From positions 1 through 6,229 of the forward strand of contig JAVCCX010000198.1 in assembly GCA_030765245.1 (NCBI GenBank): a DNA stretch of 6,229 bases, written 5' to 3'. Source of the stretch: Candidatus Zophobacter franzmannii. GTDB taxonomy: Bacteria > Cloacimonadota > Cloacimonadia > Cloacimonadales > JAFGVF01. The notes under the pieces were generated by a model, which did no database searches, was not told the DNA's origin, and worked only from the letters and a program-made list of their open reading frames with translations. The translations under genes and the position numbers were made by a program. Positions 1 through 6,055 of this stretch are shown piece after piece. The first letter of the stretch is position 1; every line of letters begins with the position of its first letter.

Positions 1-769
1 TAAAGACATGAAGCTTAAACTTTCAACTAAAATGATTGGCGAGACATTAGAACAGCATTGTGAAGCTGAATTTAATAAGCTTCGAGCAACTGGTTTTCAA
101 AATGCCTATTTTGAAAAAGACAACGATGCAAAGTCTGGCAGTAAAGGTGATTTTATCTATAGAGAAATAGATGAAGCAGGCAATGAAATCATTTCGATTA
201 TGTTTGAAATGAAGAATGAAGGTGATGAAACTGCTACTAAAAAAAGAAATGAAGATTTCTTTAAAGAATTAGACAAAGACCGTACAGAGAAGAAATGCGA
301 ATATGCAGTTCTTGTTTCGCTATTAGAAGCTGAAAGTGAACTATATAATGTAGGGATTGTGGATGTCTCTCACAAGTATAGCAAAATGTATAGTATCCGT
401 CCCCAATTTTTCATCCCTATTATCACGCTTCTTCGTAATGCTGCTTTGAATTCAATGGAATATAAAGCAGAACTAAGTTTGATAAGAAATCAAAATGTGG
501 ATATTACCAATTTTGAAGAAGAGATAAAGTCATTTAAAGATGGGTTTGCAAGAAATTACGATTTAGCTAGTCGAAGATTTAAAACTGCGATTGATGAAAT
601 CGATAAAACCATTACTCATCTTCAAAAAACAAAAGATGCTCTGTTGTCTTCAGAAAACATCTTACGCTTAGCCAATAATAAAGCGGAAGATCTAACTATC
701 AAAAAATTAACCCGTGGAAATCCTACAATGAAAGCAAAATTTGAAGGACTACCGGATAAGACCCTTTAA
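1..769 (+). CDS. DUF2130 domain protein, C-terminal part (5' end cut by window)
   Basis: The frame is open to the left edge, with in-frame Lys-Asp codons before the ATG at 8. From memory the motif [14 protein letters not shown] is internal in this family, after a long N-terminal coiled coil, so the ATG at 8 is probably an internal methionine and the true start lies outside the window. 253 residues are visible from that Met; full family members are roughly 400 or more. Counting from that Met, the visible core has a helix with acidic residues ([11 protein letters not shown], 12-22), KGDF with Asp48, a strand ending FEMK (Glu67, Lys69) and the strand [10 protein letters not shown] (98-107). The conserved [16 protein letters not shown] block follows at 131-146, then a charged, probably helical tail ending in the family-like [13 protein letters not shown]. 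Acid...D...ExK matches a PD-(D/E)XK nuclease core; that activity is inference, since the family is uncharacterised as far as I know. Family assignment is confident. Confidence 0.88.
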   Translation, partial: KDMKLKLSTKMIGETLEQHCEAEFNKLRATGFQNAYFEKDNDAKSGSKGDFIYREIDEAGNEIISIMFEMKNEGDETATKKRNEDFFKELDKDRTEKKCEYAVLVSLLEAESELYNVGIVDVSHKYSKMYSIRPQFFIPIITLLRNAALNSMEYKAELSLIRNQNVDITNFEEEIKSFKDGFARNYDLASRRFKTAIDEIDKTITHLQKTKDALLSSENILRLANNKAEDLTIKKLTRGNPTMKAKFEGLPDKTL

Positions 770-840
770 ACTTATGCCCCGACAGGCCAAGAGAGGAATG
801 GTGCAGAGTTAATCCACAAACACACTGTATTCGTTTAACC

Positions 841-871
841 TTGACAAAGAAAAACGGTTGACGAAAATAAT
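841..871 (+). promoter_or_regulatory. possible sigma70-type promoter for the TPR gene
   Basis: TTGACA at 841-846 matches the -35 consensus exactly. AATAAT at 866-871 matches five of six -10 bases, but the 19-base spacer is longer than ideal. A second option is TTGACG (858-863) with TGTTAT (882-887), 18 bases apart. Either would give a leader of a few tens of bases before the ATG at 925. AT-rich DNA produces such matches by chance, so this is tentative. Confidence 0.35.
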
Positions 872-924
872 AGAGATAAATTGTTATCGAAAGAATAATG
901 CATAAATAACCTTCTGGAGGAAGT

Positions 925-1941
925 ATGAAATTGACGATGAGAACAATCATAACCTTAATAATACTGATAACTATTGCGCTACCAATTCTGGCTGTGGATG
1001 ATAATGAATACATAGGCAAGAAGAATGCTGCTATAGCAAAAGCAAAAGAGGGTGATGGGTTCATTAATGCCACTCCACCTGATTATCAGAATGCTGCGAT
1101 TGCCTATGAAAATGCACTTGATAGGTTTAAAGACCTACTTGCCGATGCTAATCCGGCAGACTCTCTCCAACTACAGATTGATGTTCTGATTAAGAACCTT
1201 TCTGTTACTAATAGAAGTGCAGGAAACTTCGAAGAAGCATTAGACTTCTTAGACCAGCGACTTGCTAAGACTCCTGAAGACGAAAGTTTGTACCTTCAGA
1301 AGTTCCTTATTTTGAAAGAAGACCTTGGAAAAGAAGCGGTTGGTGTGAAGATGCTTGAAGAGTACCTTACAACACATACTAATGTGAGAATGGCGACTCA
1401 GATTGCTAATTATTACTACTTCAGAGCTAAAGATTATAAATCAGCAGTGGTATGGTTTGAATATATCCAGGTTAATAACCCTGAGTTAGATGCTAACTTC
1501 TACAAGAATATCATCTCTGCTTATAAGAAAATTAAGAATTATACAAAGGTTATTGAACTCTCAAAAGAGTATCTTACAATTAATCCCCCTGAAAGTGATG
1601 TTGTGAAGACTTATAAATCTATTGGTTCAGCATACAAATCACAGAAAGATTCAAAGAATACTCTCATTTGGTATGAAAAGTATTTAGAGAAGAAACAGGA
1701 TCCCAAAGTTGCTCTTTATGTTTGTAATCAGTACTACAAGAAAAAATCAAACGATAAGACAATCAAATATGCCAATATGGTTATAGCAAAAAATAGTAAA
1801 AAGCTTGTGGCCTACTTCCTTCGTGGTGTTGCGAAGTTTAATAAAGGCGACAAAGAGGGAGCTAAAGCAGACTTTATGATTGCTAAAGAAGACCCTAAAT
1901 ATGGTGTTCATGCTCAGAAATTTCTCGATAGTATGAAATAA
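925..1941 (+). CDS. exported tetratricopeptide-repeat (TPR) protein
   Basis: This 338-residue protein starts with a clear signal peptide. It has Lys2 and Arg6, a hydrophobic run at about 7-22 and a likely cleavage after Ala23 (PILA/VDD). There is no lipobox cysteine, so it should be periplasmic, secreted or surface-held rather than a lipoprotein. The rest is helical TPR units of about 33-36 residues at roughly 52-83, 87-118, 120-150, 153-186, 190-220, 226-258, 260-292 and 293-325. They carry the usual small/aromatic pattern (for example NIISAYKKIKNYTKVIELSKEYLTINP and FLRGVAKFNKGDKEGAKADF); the first unit is the least regular. TPR arrays bind other proteins, but nothing shows the partner. The ATG at 925 is chosen because GGAGG (916-920) lies four bases upstream; the ATG at 937 would cut into the signal peptide and is too far from it. 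It stands alone, with non-coding gaps on both sides. Confidence 0.88.
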   Translation: MKLTMRTIITLIILITIALPILAVDDNEYIGKKNAAIAKAKEGDGFINATPPDYQNAAIAYENALDRFKDLLADANPADSLQLQIDVLIKNLSVTNRSAGNFEEALDFLDQRLAKTPEDESLYLQKFLILKEDLGKEAVGVKMLEEYLTTHTNVRMATQIANYYYFRAKDYKSAVVWFEYIQVNNPELDANFYKNIISAYKKIKNYTKVIELSKEYLTINPPESDVVKTYKSIGSAYKSQKDSKNTLIWYEKYLEKKQDPKVALYVCNQYYKKKSNDKTIKYANMVIAKNSKKLVAYFLRGVAKFNKGDKEGAKADFMIAKEDPKYGVHAQKFLDSMK

Positions 1942-1970
1942 GCCAAGAAAGAAATATAGTTTTAACCTTA

Positions 1971-1988
1971 AAGGGGTTACATGTGAAT
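1971..1988 (+). repeat. left copy of 18-bp perfect inverted repeat
   Basis: AAGGGGTTACATGTGAAT is the exact reverse complement of 2410-2427. It begins 29 bases after the TPR stop codon and marks the left side of the hairpin block. Confidence 0.75.
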
Positions 1989-1993
1989 AGCCA

Positions 1994-2011
1994 ATGGGTC
2001 GAATGACCCAT
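1994..2011. repeat. hairpin ATGGGTC-GAAT-GACCCAT
   Basis: A perfect 7-bp stem with a 4-base loop. It shares the GGGT/ACCC character of the neighbouring hairpins but differs from the 15-base plan in loop length and orientation of the arms. Confidence 0.65.
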
Positions 2012-2033
2012 GGTGACGCCACCTAACAAACAC

Positions 2034-2048
2034 AGCCCTATATGGGCT
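2034..2048. repeat. hairpin AGCCC-TATAT-GGGCT
   Basis: A perfect 5-bp stem with a 5-base loop. Compared with the AACCC/GGGTT units nearby, the second base and its partner have both changed (A-T to G-C), so pairing is kept. Its inner 11 bases (2036-2046) are the exact reverse complement of 2081-2091. Confidence 0.6.
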
Positions 2049-2076
2049 GAACTTGCCATAAATCTAAATAGCATAT

Positions 2077-2095
2077 TCAACCCATATAGGGTTGA
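2077..2095. repeat. hairpin TCAACCC-ATATA-GGGTTGA
   Basis: A perfect 7-bp stem with a 5-base loop. It contains the AACCC-N5-GGGTT core at 2079-2093. Confidence 0.65.
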
Positions 2096-2114
2096 TGTGG
2101 TTGTGGTTACATAA

Positions 2115-2133
2115 CCCCAGGTTTCGCCTGGGG
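2115..2133. repeat. GC-rich REP-type hairpin CCCCAGG-TTTCG-CCTGGGG
   Basis: A perfect 7-bp, all but one pair G-C, stem with a TTTCG loop. It is the most stable hairpin in the block and stands out in AT-rich DNA. The outer bases AA (2113-2114) and CT (2134-2135) give one more A-T pair across an A-C mismatch. There is no T-run after it, so it is read as a REP unit rather than a terminator. Confidence 0.65.
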
Positions 2134-2144
2134 CTACTGACATG

Positions 2145-2161
2145 TAACCCATATTGGGTTA
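2145..2161. repeat. hairpin TAACCCA-TAT-TGGGTTA
   Basis: A perfect 7-bp stem with a 3-base loop. It contains the AACCC-N5-GGGTT core at 2146-2160 and is preceded directly by ACATGT (2140-2145), as is the copy at 2420-2434. Confidence 0.65.
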
Positions 2162-2231
2162 GCAAGAATCAAATCCAAGATCCCAAACCTTCGAGCTCAA
2201 GTCCACAGAAGCCTTGGCGAAGATGGAAGGG

Positions 2232-2245
2232 GTTGAATATTCAAC
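2232..2245. repeat. perfect 14-base palindrome ahead of the transposase remnant
   Basis: GTTGAATATTCAAC is a perfect palindrome lying between a purine-rich AAGGGG (2227-2232) and the remnant's ATG at 2248. It could be a protein-binding dyad or fold the leader RNA and limit translation, as happens in IS200-type elements. The role is inference. Confidence 0.45.
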
Positions 2246-2247
2246 TT

Positions 2248-2421
2248 ATGTCAACTTTCACACAATTACTCTATCATATAGTTTTCAGCAATAAAAATCG
2301 GTGCAGGACTTTAGACCTTTCCCATAAAGATAGCATCTTAGGCTATATGTGTGGTACCTTAAAAAAACTCGGTTCTCATGTTTATCGGATAAATATGACT
2401 TCAGACCACATTCACATGTAA
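2248..2421 (+). pseudogene. truncated REP-associated / IS200-like Y1 transposase remnant
   Basis: The 57-residue reading frame begins MSTFTQLLYHIVFSNKNR, the typical opening of REP-associated IS200/IS605-family transposases. It continues through GYMCGTLKKLGSHVYRINMTSDHIHM and then stops. DHIH is the HUH motif whose histidines bind the metal ion. Intact relatives are about 140-180 residues and carry the catalytic tyrosine further downstream, which is absent here, so this copy cannot be active. The stop TAA (2419-2421) falls within the right copy of the 18-bp inverted repeat, so the gene appears fused to repeat sequence by an internal deletion. The same frame is open upstream to 2092, but that part merely reads through hairpins. 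No downstream fragment of the transposase is evident before selA. Confidence 0.8.
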
Positions 2422-2434
2422 CCCCTTCAGGGTT
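2410..2434 (+). repeat. right copy of 18-bp inverted repeat with overlapping hairpin
   Basis: Bases 2410-2427 (ATTCACATGTAACCCCTT) are the exact reverse complement of 1971-1988. They overlap the hairpin AACCC-CTTCA-GGGTT at 2420-2434. ACATGTAACCC here (2414-2424) recurs at 2140-2150, and inverted at 1974-1984. The last codons of the transposase remnant lie inside this repeat. Confidence 0.7.
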
Positions 2435-2509
2435 CGAATGCAAGCAAAGTAGATCTAAATAAAACATGGCTTTATTAATGACTATATATCTGAATGAAAG
2501 AAAGAAATA

Positions 2510-2539
2510 TTGACAAGGGCAGGATGACTACCCTTTATC
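2510..2539 (+). promoter_or_regulatory. possible selAB promoter with a dyad in its spacer
   Basis: TTGACA (2510-2515) is a perfect -35 match. The best -10 at normal distance is TTTATC (2534-2539), a weak match 18 bases away. Between them is a dyad, AAGGG (2515-2519) and CCCTT (2531-2535), with an inner AG/CT pair and one mismatch. It could be an operator site or a small RNA hairpin in the leader. A promoter somewhere in 2435-2570 is expected because the region upstream is non-coding; this exact site is tentative. Confidence 0.35.
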
Positions 2540-2577
2540 AATAATTATAAATAGATGCTAAAAAAGTTGAGGGAATG

Positions 2578-3963
2578 ATGAATAATATGCGTAATATCCC
2601 CAGTGTGAGTAAGATGTTGAATGATGCACAGATTAAAGTGCTGATAAAGAAATATGGAACTGACCGAGTGACTGAACAGCTTAGACTGTATCTGGCTAAC
2701 CTTAGAAAGAACTTTGATGATAATAGCACAATACCTTCAATCCAACAGATTGCTGAAGATGGCTCTTCAAAGCTAGATTCAAAATCACAATTACATCTTA
2801 AACCTGTTATAAATGCAACCGGAATAATTATTCATACTAACTTAGGTAGAGCTCCGTTAGGTAAGAAGATTTTGGAAGAAGTTAGGACTATCTTTGAAGG
2901 TTATTCAAACCTTGAATTTGACCTGACTACAGGGAAACGAGGTCAAAGGATGGACCATATCAAGGATATGATCTGCGAATTGACCGGAGCAGAAGATGCA
3001 ATTGTAGTTAATAATAATGCAAGTGCTGTCTATATGATGCTGAAAGTACTCGCAAAAGATAGAGAAGTACTTGTCTCCAGAGGTGAACTTGTCGAGATTG
3101 GAGGTTCTTTCCGTGTACCCGATATAATGAGTGCATCCGGTGCTAAAATGGTTGAAGTAGGCACTACAAATAGAACTCATTCTAAAGACTATAAAAATGC
3201 AATAAATCCTGAAACTGCTCTTATCTTTAGAGCCCATCCCTCAAACTACAAAGTTGTAGGTTTTACCAAAGAAGTAGACAATAGTGAGTTAGCAGAAATT
3301 GCCCATGAAAATGGGATATACTTCGTGAACGATATTGGCTCAGGTTATCTAAGAGAACTTCCTCTAACCTCCCTTAACAATGAACCGAGTGTCCGTAAGT
3401 CTATTAAAGAAGGTGCTGACCTGGTTAGTTTCAGTTGCGACAAACTACTCGGCGGTAGCCAGGGTGGTATTATAATCGGGAAGAAGGAATTGATCCAGAA
3501 ACTTGCTACAGACCCATTGATGCGGGTTTTGCGAGTTGGGAAAACTACCCTTGCTATTCTCTCTACTGTTCTTAGAGGATATTTTGAAGAAGGTAATCTC
3601 TCTGATACAGTACCTGTTCAACGCTATCTGATGAGAGGCTTGGATGAACAGAAGAAGATTGCTGAACAACTACAGGATAAATTTGAAAGCGCAGGGATTA
3701 GTTCAACTATTGAAATTGGAAGTGGATTTGTAGGTGGAGGATCTGTTCCGGAAGAGAAACTTGAGACTTGGCAGGTTGTTCTTGATACCAAGAAGTATCC
3801 TCGTCAAAAATCAGCATCTATTCATAAGAAATTGATGCTATCTGAGAACGCAATTGTTGCATTGATGGAGAGTGGGAAGTTAGTCTTTAAATGCCTGACT
3901 CTTGAAGCTGAGCATTTAGATGTCATTGTTAGTGAAGTATCAACAATAGTAAATAAAGGTTAA
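2578..3963 (+). CDS. selA: L-seryl-tRNA(Sec) selenium transferase SelA
   Basis: SelA is a PLP enzyme that converts Ser-tRNA(Sec) to Sec-tRNA(Sec) with selenophosphate in the cytoplasm. The 461 residues match the usual length and show the family landmarks: an N-terminal tRNA-binding region (about 1-70), PVINATGIIIHTNLGR (76-91), VVNNNASA (143-150), RGELVEIGGSFR (168-179), EVGTTNRTH (193-201), DIGSGYL (252-258) and FSCDKLLGG (285-293), where Lys289 is the expected PLP Schiff-base lysine. The residue two before that lysine is Cys287, where E. coli SelA has Gly. The tail (about 370-461) is the small C-terminal domain. Two ATGs abut at 2575 and 2578; 2578 is chosen because GAGG (2569-2572) is five bases from it and only two from 2575. 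selB follows five bases after the stop, so the two are one operon. Identity is essentially certain; only the start may shift by one codon. Confidence 0.96.
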   Translation: MNNMRNIPSVSKMLNDAQIKVLIKKYGTDRVTEQLRLYLANLRKNFDDNSTIPSIQQIAEDGSSKLDSKSQLHLKPVINATGIIIHTNLGRAPLGKKILEEVRTIFEGYSNLEFDLTTGKRGQRMDHIKDMICELTGAEDAIVVNNNASAVYMMLKVLAKDREVLVSRGELVEIGGSFRVPDIMSASGAKMVEVGTTNRTHSKDYKNAINPETALIFRAHPSNYKVVGFTKEVDNSELAEIAHENGIYFVNDIGSGYLRELPLTSLNNEPSVRKSIKEGADLVSFSCDKLLGGSQGGIIIGKKELIQKLATDPLMRVLRVGKTTLAILSTVLRGYFEEGNLSDTVPVQRYLMRGLDEQKKIAEQLQDKFESAGISSTIEIGSGFVGGGSVPEEKLETWQVVLDTKKYPRQKSASIHKKLMLSENAIVALMESGKLVFKCLTLEAEHLDVIVSEVSTIVNKG

Positions 3964-3968
3964 GATAA

Positions 3969-5915
3969 ATGAAGCATTTGATAATGGGAACAGCCGGGCA
4001 TATTGACCATGGTAAGACAACCCTAATCGAGACCCTGACAGGTTTTAATTGTGATACGCATAAGGATGAGCAACTCAGAGGTATAACTATCAACCTTGGG
4101 TTTACAAGTCTTAAACTCCCTAGTGGTAACGCTATCGGTGTGGTAGATGTACCCGGGCATAAAGACTTTGTGAACACTATGATAGCAGGTGTGAGCGGGA
4201 TAGACTTTGTTATAATGGTTATCTCAGCTGATAGTGGTGTAATGCCACAAACTGTAGAGCATTTCAATATCCTCAATATCCTTGGGATCAAGCGTGGCTT
4301 TGTTGTCCTTACAAAAAGTGATTTGGTTGATGATGAGCTTATAGAAGCTGCGAAAGAGGAGATTGAAGAACTTGTTGAAGGTTCATTCTTAGAAGGACAA
4401 CCGATTGTAAGTGTTTCAGCTAAAACAAAGAAAGGGATACCTGAGCTTATTCAAATGCTTGAGGAAGAATTTGAGCACATTACAGAAAAGGCTCCCGGAA
4501 GTTTCTTTAGAATGTATATTGATAGAATCTTTCAGGTTAAAGGATTTGGAACAATTATTAACGGTTCTGTACTCAGTGGTTCAGTTACAAAAAACGAGAA
4601 GCTACACCTTTTACCATCTGCTAAAGAGCTAAGAATACGAAGAATTGAGAGACACCATGAAGAGGTCGATGAGGTCTTTACCGGTGATAGAGCCTCTTTC
4701 AATGTTGTAGGTCTTCGCTATGAGGATTTTGAACGCGGGATGTTAATCTCTGACAGGTTGCTTAAACCAACAATACTTATAGATGCTGAGTTAACTCTTT
4801 TCAGCCAGCTGAGAGAGTTCGATATCTGGTCGCAGGTTGTGTTCCTGGCTGGAACCTATCAAAGCGTTGTGAAAGTCCATCTGATTGACCGGAATAAACT
4901 CTTACAAGGCGAAACAGCTATTGTTCAAATCCATCTCAGTAAAGAGGCTGTGCTCCAATTCAAAGACCACTTTATTATCAGAAATAGTTCAGGAGAGATT
5001 ACCCTTGGTGGGGGAGTTGTCCTTGATACTCATCCTAATCGGCATAAACGCAGACCACCCAAGCTTGTAGAGGAACTTCAAACCCTTACTCAAGGAGATG
5101 TTGCCGGTAAGGTTTTAGCTGAGCTTAAAAAGAGAATGACACCTCCAACTTCAGAGGAGATGAGCATTGTACTCAATATGCCGGTAGTTGATATACTGGC
5201 TTTAGAAGAGAGTGACCTTGGTAATGAAATCCTTTTCATTCCTTCTATCAATTTCAAGTATCTTGTTCTGAAATCAAAGGTGAAAGTGTGGGAAGAGAAG
5301 ATAATCAAGCTCCTACTAAGTCATCATAAACGCTTTCCTCTTGATACCGATGGTAAGACCCTGCAAGAGATACTTGGAGTGCTCGGAGCTGAACAGAACA
5401 GTGATTTTACTGTCATTTTCAAATATCTTCTCAAGGATATGAAAGAGCAAGGTTTGATTAAAGAATCGAATAAGAGTTGGATTCACTCTTCACATTCTCT
5501 GCAACTAACAGATGAACAACAAGGACAGATAGAGATTATTGAGACCTTCTTTAAGGGTTGTGAAATGACTCTACCATTATTGTCAAACCTGGAGCCGATA
5601 TTAAATAGATTGAAAGTACACCCCAAGTTCTTGAAGCAAGTATTAGCAATGCTGGTGAAGAAAGAAACCCTCTTTAAAACGGATGATCACTATCTACATG
5701 GGTCTGTTGTTACTAAAACTAGAGATATCCTCTTAAAGCAGCTCTTTGAAACCCGTGAAGGGGTGAAAGTGGCAGACTTCAGAGACCTTGTGAACGGGAA
5801 TCGAAAGATATGCTTAGCTCTTCTCCAAATCTTTGAGAAGAAAGGTTGGGTTGTAAGACGAGGCGATCTTAGATTCATTGCTACTGAAGGGATAAATATA
5901 GCGAAAGGATTCTAA
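3969..5915 (+). CDS. selB: selenocysteine-specific elongation factor SelB
   Basis: SelB is the EF-Tu-like GTPase that carries Sec-tRNA(Sec) to the ribosome and binds the mRNA SECIS hairpin so that UGA is read as selenocysteine. The 648 residues are close to the family length (E. coli about 614). GTPase motifs are complete: GHIDHGKT (10-17), the switch I threonine in RGITINLGF (Thr40), DVPGH (60-64), TKSD (115-118, in place of NKxD, as is common in SelB) and SAK (150-152). Beta-barrel domains II and III span about 178-355 and end near GGGVVLDTHPNRHKRR. From about 370 to the end are winged-helix repeats. The last (about 583-640) carries GNRKICLALLQIFEKKGWVVRRGDLR, the usual SECIS-binding wing with its basic residues. 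The start ATG at 3969 has AAAGG (3955-3959) inside the end of selA, suggesting coupled expression. No truncation or frameshift is seen. Confidence 0.96.
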   Translation: MKHLIMGTAGHIDHGKTTLIETLTGFNCDTHKDEQLRGITINLGFTSLKLPSGNAIGVVDVPGHKDFVNTMIAGVSGIDFVIMVISADSGVMPQTVEHFNILNILGIKRGFVVLTKSDLVDDELIEAAKEEIEELVEGSFLEGQPIVSVSAKTKKGIPELIQMLEEEFEHITEKAPGSFFRMYIDRIFQVKGFGTIINGSVLSGSVTKNEKLHLLPSAKELRIRRIERHHEEVDEVFTGDRASFNVVGLRYEDFERGMLISDRLLKPTILIDAELTLFSQLREFDIWSQVVFLAGTYQSVVKVHLIDRNKLLQGETAIVQIHLSKEAVLQFKDHFIIRNSSGEITLGGGVVLDTHPNRHKRRPPKLVEELQTLTQGDVAGKVLAELKKRMTPPTSEEMSIVLNMPVVDILALEESDLGNEILFIPSINFKYLVLKSKVKVWEEKIIKLLLSHHKRFPLDTDGKTLQEILGVLGAEQNSDFTVIFKYLLKDMKEQGLIKESNKSWIHSSHSLQLTDEQQGQIEIIETFFKGCEMTLPLLSNLEPILNRLKVHPKFLKQVLAMLVKKETLFKTDDHYLHGSVVTKTRDILLKQLFETREGVKVADFRDLVNGNRKICLALLQIFEKKGWVVRRGDLRFIATEGINIAKGF

Positions 5916-5996
5916 GGGACTAAGAATCAAAGCTCTTCATAAACCTACTTAACTGCCCCTAATATGCATCCACCATCTCAATTAAACAGATTAAAC

Positions 5997-6037
5997 TTTG
6001 CTAAACATCAAGGTTCTAATTACTATATTGTTATACT
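5997..6037 (+). promoter_or_regulatory. possible promoter region of the ferritin-like gene
   Basis: The 140-base gap after selB has no gene. TATACT (6032-6037) is a good -10-like hexamer 18 bases before the ATG, but no clear -35 sits 16-18 bases upstream of it. TTGCTA (5998-6003) with TATATT (6024-6029), 20 bases apart, is an alternative. A separate promoter is plausible given the gap, but the exact site is unsure. Confidence 0.25.
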
Positions 6038-6055
6038 AAAGTAGAGGGGAGTGAT

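Larger units (their letters stand above)
1964..2434. repeat. REP-like hairpin block bounded by inverted repeats
   Basis: This stretch lies between the TPR gene and selA, and its only coding trace is a broken transposase. It carries several small inverted repeats: 1964-1978 (one mismatch), 1994-2011, 2034-2048, 2077-2095, 2115-2133, 2145-2161 and 2420-2434. Five follow one plan, AACCC, five loop bases, GGGTT, or close variants. An 18-bp perfect inverted repeat, 1971-1988 against 2410-2427, brackets most of the block. Such clusters beside Y1 transposase genes are typical of REP/BIME sequences mobilised by REP-associated tyrosine transposases. None is followed by a U-run, so they are poor candidates for intrinsic terminators. 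Confidence 0.7.

Noticed and set aside
723..1073. Minus-strand open frame across the gap before the TPR gene
   Set aside because: It overlaps the 3' end of the DUF2130 gene and the signal peptide of the TPR gene, and its hydrophobic look comes from reading AT-rich DNA backwards. No ribosome binding site or family resemblance was seen.
1994..2161. Regularly spaced repeats considered as a CRISPR array
   Set aside because: The units are 15-19 bases, differ in sequence, change orientation and have irregular spacing; there are no cas genes. REP-type hairpins fit better.
2092..2247. Upstream extension of the transposase reading frame to 2092
   Set aside because: This part translates across the hairpins at 2115-2133 and 2145-2161 and has no transposase similarity. 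The family start is the ATG at 2248.
2430..2440. GGTTCGAAT-like T-arm suggesting a tRNA, possibly selC, just upstream of selA
   Set aside because: The flanking bases (CAGGG and GCAAG) do not pair as a T stem, and no acceptor, anticodon or long variable arm is found around it. The bases are part of the AACCC-N5-GGGTT hairpin.
2458..2476. AATAAA...TTTATT pairing as a terminator of the repeat block
   Set aside because: The stem is only six A-T pairs with no GC content and no T-run beyond it; it is expected by chance in AT-rich DNA.
3929..4291. Minus-strand open frame opposite the selB GTPase domain
   Set aside because: It lies wholly opposite strongly conserved coding sequence of selA/selB, so it is a shadow frame.
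5908..5928. Inverted repeat GATTCT/AGAATC at the end of selB as a terminator
   Set aside because: Only six A/T-rich pairs with a 9-base loop, overlapping the stop codon, and no T-run follows. Too weak to call.
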